64,000 nucleotides of DNA from Oscillatoriales cyanobacterium USR001 (GTDB lineage: Bacteria > Cyanobacteriota > Cyanobacteriia > Cyanobacteriales > Microcoleaceae), in the NCBI GenBank assembly GCA_001698425.1, contig MBRE01000059.1:1-64000 (forward strand), read 5' to 3'. Of the stretch, positions 24,270-32,074 are shown one piece after another. Position 1 is the first letter of the stretch, and each line of letters opens with the position of its first letter. The position numbers and the translations under genes were made by a program. The notes below the pieces were generated by a model. That model was given only the letters and a program-made list of their open reading frames with translations. It was not told the origin of the DNA and ran no database searches.

Positions 24270-24324
24270 GGGGCGGGTTATTTAATATTTTGGCGAATAG
24301 CAGGGATTTGGGTGAACCCGCCCC
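24270..24324. repeat. REP-like palindrome, family A copy 2
   Basis: GGGGCGGGTT (24270-24279) pairs with AACCCGCCCC (24315-24324), with ATTTTGGCGAATAGC in the loop. Again it lies just after the stop codon of a plus-strand gene and before a convergent gene, as with copy 1. Confidence 0.8.
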
Positions 24325-24365
24325 TACCAAAACTGTTGAAAACTTTTTGAGAAATGGTATTACTT

Positions 24366-26462
24366 TTAAGCAACAGCTAAACCAGTATGTACTAACAAAG
24401 GTTTAGTGCTTGGTTCTCTTCCCCGGAAAGCTTTAAATACTTCCATTGGGTGTAAACTTCCTCCTAATCCCAACACAGTATCACGAAAACGAGAACCTGT
24501 AGATGCGATCGCATTTGCATCTTCCAAACCCGCTTCTTCAAAAGCCGCAAAAGCATCAGCACTTAGCACCTCAGCCCATTTATAACTATAATATCCCGCC
24601 GCATAACCGCCCGCAAAAATATGTCCAAAAGCGCACAAAAATGAATCTTCAGGTAACGGCGGCCAAACAGTTGTTGTCTTCGCAATCCGATTCCGCACAT
24701 CAATAACAGTTTCCTGACCTCCTGGCTGATAACGATGGTGTAATTCAAGATCGACTAAGCTAAAATGTAACTGTCGCAACATCCCGCTACCACTCATATA
24801 ATTTCTGGCAGCCAATAACTTTTGATAATAATGTTCTGGCAAACTTTCTCCAGTTTCGTAATGTTTAGCCATGCCAAATAAAGTAGCGCGATCGTAACAC
24901 CAATTTTCCATAAATTGACTGGGTAATTCCACCGCATCCCACTCAATATTATTAATCCCCGCCGCCCCCGGATAGTCAACTTTTGTCAACATATGTTGTA
25001 AACCGTGACCAAATTCGTGAAACAAAGTTTCTACTTCCACAAAAGTCATTAAACTTGGCTTACCATCCACCGGCGGAGTTTGATTGCACACCAAATAAGC
25101 CACAGGTAAACGAGTTTTTATGTCGCCATTATCCATAATTTTAGCACGGACAATACACTCATCCATCCAAGCACCGCCGCGCTTTTCTGCTGGGCGACTG
25201 TAGGGATCTAAAAAGAAATATGCGATCGCATTTTCCCCTTGACAAATCTGAAAATATCGGACATCTTCATGCCATACAGTCGCTTGACCATCCGCCGCCT
25301 TCACTGTCACGCCAAACAGTCGATTTACTAAAGTAAATAATCCATCAAGTACCTGGGGCAAAGGAAAATAAGGACGCAATTCTTCCGCACTAAAATCAAA
25401 CTTTTCTTCCCGCTGACGTTCCGCCCAAAAACTCACATCCCAATGCTTCAAATCCTCTGCTTCCTGAGCATTTTTCGTAGCAGCAAAAGCCTTTAAATCG
25501 GCTAAATCTTTAATCGCCGCATCATAACTTACACTCCTTAATTCTTCTAACAAACCCTCCACTGCTTCAACATTAGGAGCCATTTTACTAGCTAAACTTA
25601 ATTCAGCATAACTGCTAAATCCTAATAAAGCCGCTTTCTCCTTGCGTAACTCCAAAATTCTATCAATTAAAGGCCAATTATTCAAATCACCACTAGAAGC
25701 ACGACTTAGAAAAGCTTTATACAATTTTTCTCGCAAATCGCGGCGGGTACTATGCTGCAAAAAAGGCCCATAACTGGGATAATCCAAAGTAATGCGCCAA
25801 GGACCATTTTCCGCCGTAGTTTCTACTCCTTCAACGCGAGCAGTTTGAGCCGCTAAACTGAGCAAACTCGGAGGTAAACCGTCAACTTCTTCCTTCGTTG
25901 TCAGCAAGAGACTAAAAGCTTTAGTTGCATCAAGCACATGGTTAGAAAAATTAGTCCCAAGTTCTGCTAATTCCATTTCAATTGCATTAAAACGCTCTTT
26001 TTTCTCACCTTCTAGGCCTACGCCAGAAAGCTCTGCTTCTCTAATTGATGATTCTACAATGCGTTTTTGAGCCGATTCTAAACTTTCCCATTCAACACTA
26101 GAACGCAATGCTTTAAAAGCGTTATATAGTGGTTTACTTTGACTAAGTTTATTCCCAAATTGTACAACTTGAGGCTGTACTTTTTCGTGAGCCGATCGCA
26201 ATTCTGGACTATTCTTAACACCAGTTAAATGCCCCACAATTCCCCAACTCCAAGTTAAACGCTCTACCAAACGCTGTAGGGGTTCTACTAAACCACTCCA
26301 AGTCGGTTTAACACTTACTTCTAAATCGCTTAATTCTTTGTCTAATTCCGCCAATATTTGCGTCATCGCCGGCACTACATGATCTGTTTTGATAGCATCA
26401 AATGGCGGTAGCCCTTTGCAGATTAATAAGGGATTATTCGGAATAGTGGAAATTGCGCTCAT
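24366..26462 (-). CDS. prlC: M3-family oligopeptidase (oligopeptidase A-like)
   Basis: 698 aa. Zinc motif FHEFGHGLQHML near residue 480, with the third ligand in ELPSQFMENWCYD. The N-terminal helices and GLPPSLL..A signature are those of OpdA/PrlC-type M3 peptidases, which degrade short peptides such as cleaved signal peptides in the cytoplasm. Length is standard (about 680-700 aa). Downstream it is convergent with the PEP-CTERM gene. Confidence 0.93.
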   Translation of the reverse strand: MSAISTIPNNPLLICKGLPPFDAIKTDHVVPAMTQILAELDKELSDLEVSVKPTWSGLVEPLQRLVERLTWSWGIVGHLTGVKNSPELRSAHEKVQPQVVQFGNKLSQSKPLYNAFKALRSSVEWESLESAQKRIVESSIREAELSGVGLEGEKKERFNAIEMELAELGTNFSNHVLDATKAFSLLLTTKEEVDGLPPSLLSLAAQTARVEGVETTAENGPWRITLDYPSYGPFLQHSTRRDLREKLYKAFLSRASSGDLNNWPLIDRILELRKEKAALLGFSSYAELSLASKMAPNVEAVEGLLEELRSVSYDAAIKDLADLKAFAATKNAQEAEDLKHWDVSFWAERQREEKFDFSAEELRPYFPLPQVLDGLFTLVNRLFGVTVKAADGQATVWHEDVRYFQICQGENAIAYFFLDPYSRPAEKRGGAWMDECIVRAKIMDNGDIKTRLPVAYLVCNQTPPVDGKPSLMTFVEVETLFHEFGHGLQHMLTKVDYPGAAGINNIEWDAVELPSQFMENWCYDRATLFGMAKHYETGESLPEHYYQKLLAARNYMSGSGMLRQLHFSLVDLELHHRYQPGGQETVIDVRNRIAKTTTVWPPLPEDSFLCAFGHIFAGGYAAGYYSYKWAEVLSADAFAAFEEAGLEDANAIASTGSRFRDTVLGLGGSLHPMEVFKAFRGREPSTKPLLVHTGLAVA

Positions 26463-26526
26463 AAATCTTAGGGATTTTTTAGACAGATATATTTACAAAA
26501 TTGGAATGCTTCATCTCTACCAGTTA

Positions 26527-26597
26527 ATACCCCCAACCCGCTAGAAAGGGGACTTTTCCGGTTCCCCCAATTAGCAAGGGGGGGTTAGGGGGAGTCA
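26527..26597. repeat. C/G-run palindromic intergenic element
   Basis: TACCCCCAACCC ... GGGTTAGGGGGA with internal TTCCCCC..GGGGGG arms: a palindromic, run-rich sequence of a kind common in cyanobacterial intergenic DNA. It provides the last codons and TAA of the gene to the right (ending ..DSP), so that C-terminus may be repeat-derived. Confidence 0.6.
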
Positions 26598-27418
26598 CTT
26601 TGTTGCAACTGTTTCACAACAGCAATTAAGCGTTTAAGATGAGGCTTAACTATTTTTTCTTGATCCTGTTCTATGCGACTAATTTTATCTGCCAGCAGTG
26701 ATAAATCTTGTTCTGATTCCCCAGATTCGCCGGCAATATTTGGCAAATTATTTTGCAAAGACGCGAGTTCTTCTTGAATTAATAAAAATCTGGTATTTAA
26801 TACCTCCCAATCTGCTTGCGTCATCGCATTATCTGTTAAATTTTTAGTCACAGTTTCTAGTTGCAAGACAGCGGCGCGGATTGGTTCTAAATCGGGGGAT
26901 TCTGGAATAGATAAAGTTTGCAATTCTTGACTTACTTGTTGCCGAACTTCAACTAAAGCTGAGGCTACTATTTCTTGCAGAGAAGATACTGACTGACCTA
27001 AACTCAGAAGTTGTTGTTCAAAATCTATAGGATCGAATCCTTCTGGACGGTTAGCAGTTAAGATTTGTTGGCGTAGGGAATCAATATCTGCGGATAATTG
27101 TTGACGGAGTTTAACAATTATTGCTACTGCTGTTTTTTCCATTTTATCAAGCGATCGCCGCACTTCAGCAATCTCTGGATCGGGAGTAATTAATTTCTGT
27201 TGCTCAAATCGATAACGGTTAGCAACAGACAGAGAAAGTGCTAAAGTTAGGGGAGCAACGCCATAGAAAGCTTGACCGGAAAAAGCCACAGCTAGGGAAC
27301 CGAAAGCAGATGCACCAAGAGAAGCATACTCAGCCAACTCTAGCCAGTGCCTTTTGTTAGCAGTATGCCCCACTTGTGGAAGTGAAGTATTTAGCTTCCG
27401 CACAGCTTTAGAAGTCAT
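26585..27418 (-). CDS. Membrane-anchored coiled-coil protein, paralogue of the gene at 27898
   Basis: 277 aa from ATG at 27418; a longer frame upstream is doubtful. A hydrophobic hairpin at residues about 24-70 (LELAEYASLGASAFGSLAVAF, then GVAPLTLALSLSVANR) is followed by roughly 200 residues of Gln/Leu/Glu-rich heptads. The same plan and similar N-terminal motif (LEIAEYLSLAAAI...LLLNLINRNR) occur in the divergently transcribed gene at 27898. Function unknown. A cytoplasmic rod on the inner or thylakoid membrane is the likely shape. Confidence 0.75.
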   Translation of the reverse strand: MTSKAVRKLNTSLPQVGHTANKRHWLELAEYASLGASAFGSLAVAFSGQAFYGVAPLTLALSLSVANRYRFEQQKLITPDPEIAEVRRSLDKMEKTAVAIIVKLRQQLSADIDSLRQQILTANRPEGFDPIDFEQQLLSLGQSVSSLQEIVASALVEVRQQVSQELQTLSIPESPDLEPIRAAVLQLETVTKNLTDNAMTQADWEVLNTRFLLIQEELASLQNNLPNIAGESGESEQDLSLLADKISRIEQDQEKIVKPHLKRLIAVVKQLQQSDSP

Positions 27419-27897
27419 GGTTTCTTCCCGTCTTTGATAAACTTGCGAGACTTGAGGGATCATAAAAAATAACCTGCAAAACCCTTTGACTTTAGTCAGG
27501 GAGGATAAGGATGAGAGAGTTAATGCTCGATCGTCCAACCCAGTTAGATAAGAAATATTTATCAATCGAATCCCAGAATAGACTGGCGATCGCTCTCAAG
27601 AATAGTAGCATAAATGTCTGGAATTTATTAACCAGCTTATATCAATAGTAGCGGATGCGATCGCCTTTGACGGCAATGCCTAAAGCTGATTCGATTAAGT
27701 GTAGGCGAGAACTTGGATTCGATCGCTCTCCCAAGCTTGGGGTTGATTGTTTTTATCCCACTAACAGCGTCCCCATTTGTACTTGTAGGGGTATTGACTG
27801 GAATAGTTTTGACCTTCACAGTGCGAAGCAAGGCTCTTTTATGCGACCTGCTAAATTCTTAGACCTAACTCCCTCAACCAACAGCTAACAAATTACC
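27419..27897. other. Divergent intergenic region between the coiled-coil paralogues
   Basis: 479 bp. It contains a hairpin CCCTTTGACT/AGTCAGGG (about 27481-27501), several GCGATCGC or GATCG motifs and no convincing gene. Short frames on both strands overlap each other and match nothing recognised. It must hold the two divergent promoters. Confidence 0.5.
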
Positions 27898-28563
27898 ATG
27901 CGCCCTAATCGCTCTCACAATTTACTAGAAATCGCTGAATATCTATCTTTAGCCGCCGCGATCGCAGGCATAATTGCCGCTGGCGCATTCAATCAGAATA
28001 ATTATGCGACGATACCAATAGTTTTCTCACTATTACTCAACCTGATTAATCGCAATAGACTAGAACTAAAAACTAGAGCAACAGCCGCCTCCACCATCGA
28101 ACGACTCAATCAACACAAAGCCTCAGTAGAACAATTAATAGACCAACTAAAAGTAACAATAACTTCTTTAGCTGCCATAAATCCACAAATAGAATATAAT
28201 GGAAAAAATGCCGACTCAACAGAGAATGTAAATTCTATAGTTTCAGCACTTCAACACTTACGGCAAAGAGAAAATATTTTAGAAACAACTATTAAGTTAG
28301 TTCAAACCGAACTAGAAACAATTAACAAACAATTTAAACAGCGACCAGAGTTAGAGCAAGTAGAAAATTTAACTAGGGTGATCTTAGACCTACAACAGTT
28401 TATTAATCAACTACCCCAATGGGGAAATTTACAACAACGTCAATTAATAGAACTTCAGGAAAAAGTCGATCGAGCTTTAGCTAATTTATCAACAGAAATG
28501 GAGCGTATTTCTGATAAAATTGAGATCGAAGTGCAGCGCCAATTTCAGAAAATCGATCGTTAG
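27898..28563 (+). CDS. Membrane-anchored coiled-coil protein, paralogue of the gene at 26585
   Basis: 221 aa. Two close hydrophobic stretches (LSLAAAIAGIIAAGAF and ATIPIVFSLLLNLI) form a membrane hairpin at residues 14-50. The remaining 170 residues are amphipathic helix with heptads (IDQLKVTITSLAAI, LQELVE-type repeats). It resembles the divergent neighbour in the motif LLEIAEYLSLAAA and the order of elements. Function unknown. Confidence 0.75.
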   Translation: MRPNRSHNLLEIAEYLSLAAAIAGIIAAGAFNQNNYATIPIVFSLLLNLINRNRLELKTRATAASTIERLNQHKASVEQLIDQLKVTITSLAAINPQIEYNGKNADSTENVNSIVSALQHLRQRENILETTIKLVQTELETINKQFKQRPELEQVENLTRVILDLQQFINQLPQWGNLQQRQLIELQEKVDRALANLSTEMERISDKIEIEVQRQFQKIDR

Positions 28564-28591
28564 TCACGATCGGTAGGTAGACACCTTTTCC

Positions 28592-28774
28592 CATTGGTGT
28601 CAACTTAAGGTCAAACCCTTAGTCCGACAGGGACTAAAGTCCCTGTCTCAAAGATCAAGTCCTCTTAAGAGGACTAATGAATTTAACAATTTTCTTCAGT
28701 CCTCTTAAGAGGACTTTACCTATTAGACAGGGACTTTAGTCCCTGGCGGGTTTCAGCTTAAGTTGACACCAATG
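28592..28774. mobile_element. MITE with 18-bp perfect TIRs and 9-bp target duplication
   Basis: CATTGGTGTCAACTTAAG (28592-28609) and its exact complement CTTAAGTTGACACCAATG (28757-28774) bound 183 bp without a coding frame. Directly outside, ACCTTTTCC is repeated at 28583-28591 and 28775-28783, a 9-bp target site duplication. Inside are two copies of TCCTCTTAAGAGGA and two GACAGGGACT palindromes. The ends and duplication show it was mobilised by a transposase not in this window. The rest of the 28564-28889 gap is a pyrimidine heptamer tract. Confidence 0.92.
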
Positions 28775-28823
28775 ACCTTTTCCTTCTTCCTTCTTCCTTC
28801 TTCCCTCTTCCTTCTTCCTTACC
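28775..28823. repeat. Pyrimidine heptamer STRR (TTCCTTC)n beside the MITE
   Basis: About six heptamers of TTCCTTC/TTCCCTC type directly after the MITE target duplication. The same type of tract follows the partial MITE at 19006, so these elements appear to insert into or next to such tracts. Confidence 0.8.
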
Positions 28824-28889
28824 CTGAAAGCCCAATTTTGCGGTATTCTAAACACCAAATTCTAAGTAACAACCATCTAAGCTAACTTC

Positions 28890-29219
28890 GTGAAATACTT
28901 TTTTTTATCTGAAGGGTGGATAGTCGGGCGCGTTTGGGGAGTCGGTGGCCTGTGGAGCGAAACCGCCTGGAGGCGATCGCCCGAAATCCAACAACTTAAC
29001 CTCTGTCTTTGGGATCAAAACGAGAAAATGTGGCTCTACTGCGTAGAAGACGCAGTGCTCATGGTAGAAGTCAAACCAACAGCCCCCCTGCTAGAAAGCA
29101 ACCCCACCAAAAATATTGGCAACGTCGTACTTACCCGCCTGATCAGCGCAGAACAAGTCCTAGAACGCCTTTGCACAATCGAGGCTCAATGTCAAATCAG
29201 TAAACCTCTCTTGATGTAG
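28890..29219 (+). CDS. Conserved cyanobacterial hypothetical protein upstream of psbB
   Basis: 109 aa from a GTG start. FLSEGWIVGRVWGVGGLW and LNLCLWDQNEKMWLYCVEDAVLMVEVKP look like a small conserved cyanobacterial family. No motif indicates an activity. It lies 205 bp upstream of psbB on the same strand, but the gap carries a psbB promoter region, so co-transcription is uncertain. Confidence 0.65.
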   Translation: MKYFFLSEGWIVGRVWGVGGLWSETAWRRSPEIQQLNLCLWDQNEKMWLYCVEDAVLMVEVKPTAPLLESNPTKNIGNVVLTRLISAEQVLERLCTIEAQCQISKPLLM

Positions 29220-29424
29220 CCGGAAAATATTGCAATCGGTTCTAACACTCGATACACTTCTTTAAATAACTTTCATTATTTAAGTCTCCAAAGTCTTGCC
29301 ACCTCAAGTCTAGGCAATAATACTTGCCGAGATCGCAGGGTTGCAGATCGCGGTGGCCTAATAAAAAGCTGAAACGTCAGTCAAAGTCAAAATAAACATC
29401 TCTCATCTTGGAGGAGCGTAGTCA

Positions 29425-30951
29425 ATGGGACTACCCTGGTATCGCGTACACACAGTCGTCTTGAATGATCCAGGCCGATTGATTTCAGTACATTTAATGC
29501 ACACTGCTCTGGTAGCAGGCTGGGCCGGCTCTATGGCCCTGTACGAATTAGCAGTTTTCGATCCAAGCGATCCAATCCTTAACCCGATGTGGCGACAAGG
29601 AATGTTCGTGTTGCCCTTCATGGCTCGTTTGGGAGTTACAAAATCTTGGGGTGGTTGGAGCATCACTGGCGAAAGCGCCGCAGATCCCGGCATTTGGTCT
29701 TTTGAAGGCGTTGCTGCTGCTCACATCATCCTTTCAGGTCTTTTATTCCTAGCCGCTGTATGGCACTGGGTTTATTGGGACTTGGAACTCTTCAGAGATC
29801 CCCGCACTGGCGAACCCGCCCTTGATTTGCCGAAAATGTTCGGCATTCACCTGTTCTTATCTGGTTTACTCTGTTTTGGGTTTGGTGCTTTCCACCTGTC
29901 GGGTCTGTTTGGACCGGGAATGTGGGTGTCTGACCCCTATGGCCTAACTGGTCATGTCCAACCCGTCGCGCCAGCTTGGGGGCCAGAAGGCTTCGATCCC
30001 TTCAACCCTGGCGGTATTGTGGCTCACCACATTGCTGCGGGTGTGGTTGGTGTGATTGCTGGTTTATTCCACTTGACTGTGCGACCTCCTGAAAGGCTTT
30101 ACAGAGCTTTGCGGATGGGTAACATTGAAACTGTGCTTTCGAGCAGTATTGCTGCGGTCTTCTTTGCTGCTTTTATAGTGGCGGGTACGATGTGGTATGG
30201 TTCTGCGGCTACTCCGATCGAACTGTTTGGTCCAACTCGCTATCAGTGGGATAGCAGTTACTTCCAACAGGAAATTCAACGACGAGTGCAAAGTAGCGTA
30301 GCCGAAGGCGCGACCCTTCAGGAAGCTTACGCAAAAATTCCTGAGAAGTTAGCTTTCTTTGACTATGTGGGCAATAGTCCAGCTAAGGGCGGTTTGTTCC
30401 GTGCTGGTCCGATGGATAAGGGTGATGGTATTGCTAAAACTTGGCTGGGTCATCCCGTGTTCAAAGATAGTGAAGGTCGGGAATTAACGGTGCGCCGTTT
30501 GCCTAACTTCTTTGAAAACTTCCCTGTGGTTTTAACAGACAAAGATAATATTGTGCGGGCTGATATTCCTTTCCGCCGCGCTGAATCGAAATATAGCTTC
30601 GAGCAAACTGGTGTTACTGTTACTTTCTACGGTGGAGAATTAGACGGTCAAACGTTTACGAATCCTGTGGAAGTTAAGAAGTATGCTCGTGCTGCTCAGA
30701 AGGGTGAGGTGTTTGATTTCGATCGCGAAACTTTGAAATCGGATGGGGTGTTACGCACTTCAACTCGTGGTTGGTTCACTTTTGGACACGCTTGCTTTGC
30801 TTTGCTGTTCTTCTTTGGTCATATTTGGCATGGTTCCCGGACTCTGTTCCGAGATGTGTTTGCTGGTATCGATCCTGATTTGGAAGAGCAAGTGGAGTTT
30901 GGTTTGTTCCAGAAATTGGGCGATTTGTCAACTCGGAAACAGGAAGGTTAA
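29425..30951 (+). CDS. psbB: Photosystem II CP47 chlorophyll-binding core antenna protein
   Basis: 508 aa, full length. Begins [18 protein letters not shown] with six membrane helices, paired His ligands for chlorophyll ([44 protein letters not shown]), and the large lumenal loop between helices 5 and 6. CP47 passes excitation from the phycobilisome and its own chlorophylls to the D1/D2 reaction centre. SD GGAGGAG lies 8 bp before the ATG. psbT, often next downstream in cyanobacteria, is not found here. Confidence 0.98.
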   Translation: MGLPWYRVHTVVLNDPGRLISVHLMHTALVAGWAGSMALYELAVFDPSDPILNPMWRQGMFVLPFMARLGVTKSWGGWSITGESAADPGIWSFEGVAAAHIILSGLLFLAAVWHWVYWDLELFRDPRTGEPALDLPKMFGIHLFLSGLLCFGFGAFHLSGLFGPGMWVSDPYGLTGHVQPVAPAWGPEGFDPFNPGGIVAHHIAAGVVGVIAGLFHLTVRPPERLYRALRMGNIETVLSSSIAAVFFAAFIVAGTMWYGSAATPIELFGPTRYQWDSSYFQQEIQRRVQSSVAEGATLQEAYAKIPEKLAFFDYVGNSPAKGGLFRAGPMDKGDGIAKTWLGHPVFKDSEGRELTVRRLPNFFENFPVVLTDKDNIVRADIPFRRAESKYSFEQTGVTVTFYGGELDGQTFTNPVEVKKYARAAQKGEVFDFDRETLKSDGVLRTSTRGWFTFGHACFALLFFFGHIWHGSRTLFRDVFAGIDPDLEEQVEFGLFQKLGDLSTRKQEG

Positions 30952-30968
30952 TTTTCTGTGGTAATCAG

Positions 30969-31048
30969 GCAATAGACCTAAGTAGTCTATTGCTTGGATT
31001 GTTTAAGTTTCTAAAAAACCCGGTTTCTGAAGGGAAACGGGTTTTTTT
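30969..31048 (+). terminator. Tandem terminators of psbB
   Basis: Two stems after the psbB stop: CAATAGAC/GTCTATTG (30970-30992), and AAAAAACCCGGTTTC with GAAACGGGTTTTTTT (31013-31048). The second has a T-run and is a standard Rho-independent terminator. Confidence 0.85.
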
Positions 31049-31122
31049 AAGTATTAATAATTTATTGAAAGTTGTTGCTCAATGAAAATTTGCTAAACTG
31101 AAAAAAACATACATTGATTATT

Positions 31123-31335
31123 ATGTATTCTAACAATCAAAACCAACAAGTCCTAGAAGCGATCGGCAAACTTAACGAACAGCAGATCGATATTGTGCTG
31201 CAATTTATTGAAACACTTCAACCGAAAAGATTCGCTAACCCAACTTCCACCCCTTTTGATCCTTTAGTAAGCTTTGTTGGAGCCACCAATCACGGAAATC
31301 TTGCTCAACAAATTGATGAAACCCTTTATGAATGA
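31123..31335 (+). CDS. DUF2281/VapB-type antitoxin
   Basis: 70 aa from ATG at 31123. The N-terminal helix-rich segment (VLEAIGKLNEQQIDIVLQFIETLQPK) is of the type found in VapB-like DUF2281 antitoxins. Its stop overlaps the start of the PIN toxin gene (ATGAATGA). The antitoxin would bind the toxin and repress the operon. The promoter and first 19 codons are duplicated at 39140-39236. Confidence 0.75.
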   Translation: MYSNNQNQQVLEAIGKLNEQQIDIVLQFIETLQPKRFANPTSTPFDPLVSFVGATNHGNLAQQIDETLYE

Positions 31336-31765
31336 GTCAATTTTCATAGATACATGGGGCTGGCTTACCTTAAATGATGCAGGTGAACGTAGCCATAAAG
31401 AAGTTGCTAGTTTATATCAAACTTTAATTACTCAGAAAACCCTTATCTACACCAGTACCTTCGTCCTGGATGAAACATTCACCTTGTTTTTTAAGCGGCT
31501 TAACTCTTTCCAAGCCCAACAAGCAATGCTTCAACTCTCTCAAGCATTTTCTACAGAACAATTTCAATTAATCCAAATTGATGAATTTCGCTTTGCTCAA
31601 ACCCAAATCTTGCGGTTAAGGTATCTTGACAAGCCGCAAATTTCTTTCACTGACTTAACTTCAATGTTAATTATGCAGGAGTTCAATATCTATCGGATTC
31701 TGACGGAAGATGCTCATTTTACTCAAGTGGGTTTAGGATTTCAACTTGAACCCAATTCTTTTTAA
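31328..31765 (+). CDS. PIN-domain toxin, VapC-like
   Basis: 145 aa from ATG at 31328. PIN acidic residues are in place: D8 in IFIDTWGW, Glu in STFVLDET, Asp in SFTDLTSM and Asp in LTEDAHF. PIN toxins are Mg-dependent ribonucleases that cut tRNA or rRNA and stop growth when the antitoxin is lost. Overlaps the antitoxin by 8 bp. It ends 4 bp inside the convergent next gene's stop. Confidence 0.85.
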   Translation: MNESIFIDTWGWLTLNDAGERSHKEVASLYQTLITQKTLIYTSTFVLDETFTLFFKRLNSFQAQQAMLQLSQAFSTEQFQLIQIDEFRFAQTQILRLRYLDKPQISFTDLTSMLIMQEFNIYRILTEDAHFTQVGLGFQLEPNSF

Positions 31766-32007
31766 TTTGAGTTTGGTTTGTTCCAGGGATTATAGGATAA
31801 ATCTTCCAAATTGCTGTCTAAACAACCAATAAACTCTTTGGCGACTTCTGTAAATGAAACTTCTTTTTCCTCTAGTTCTGTCTGTTCTTGGCTCTGCTCA
31901 ATGTTTTTTAGTTTAAATTCTAAAAATTCCACAAATTTGATCGCTTCGTTTAGCTGTTCAGCCGGGAGTTTTTTGATTTTGGCGATCGCCATTTCTAAGG
32001 TAATCAT
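31762..32007 (-). CDS. DUF2281-like antitoxin, no partner toxin seen
   Basis: 81 aa. AIAKIKKLPAEQLNEAIKFVEFLEFKL follows the DUF2281 pattern of small antitoxins, then an acidic tail with NPWNKPNSN. It is convergent with the PIN toxin, with 4 bp of overlap, and is downstream of the methylase on the same strand. It could be an orphan or could act with the nearby toxin. Confidence 0.65.
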   Translation of the reverse strand: MITLEMAIAKIKKLPAEQLNEAIKFVEFLEFKLKNIEQSQEQTELEEKEVSFTEVAKEFIGCLDSNLEDLSYNPWNKPNSN

Positions 32008-32074
32008 TGTCTTCTTTCTCCTTTGACTCTTAGAGTTATTTCTAGTTTAGCACAACTCATACTTAAGGCAATAT

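Noticed and set aside
27637..27888. Two overlapping opposite-strand frames of 64 and 77 codons
   Set aside because: They overlap each other with no recognisable product or SD, in a divergent promoter region. Not accepted as genes.
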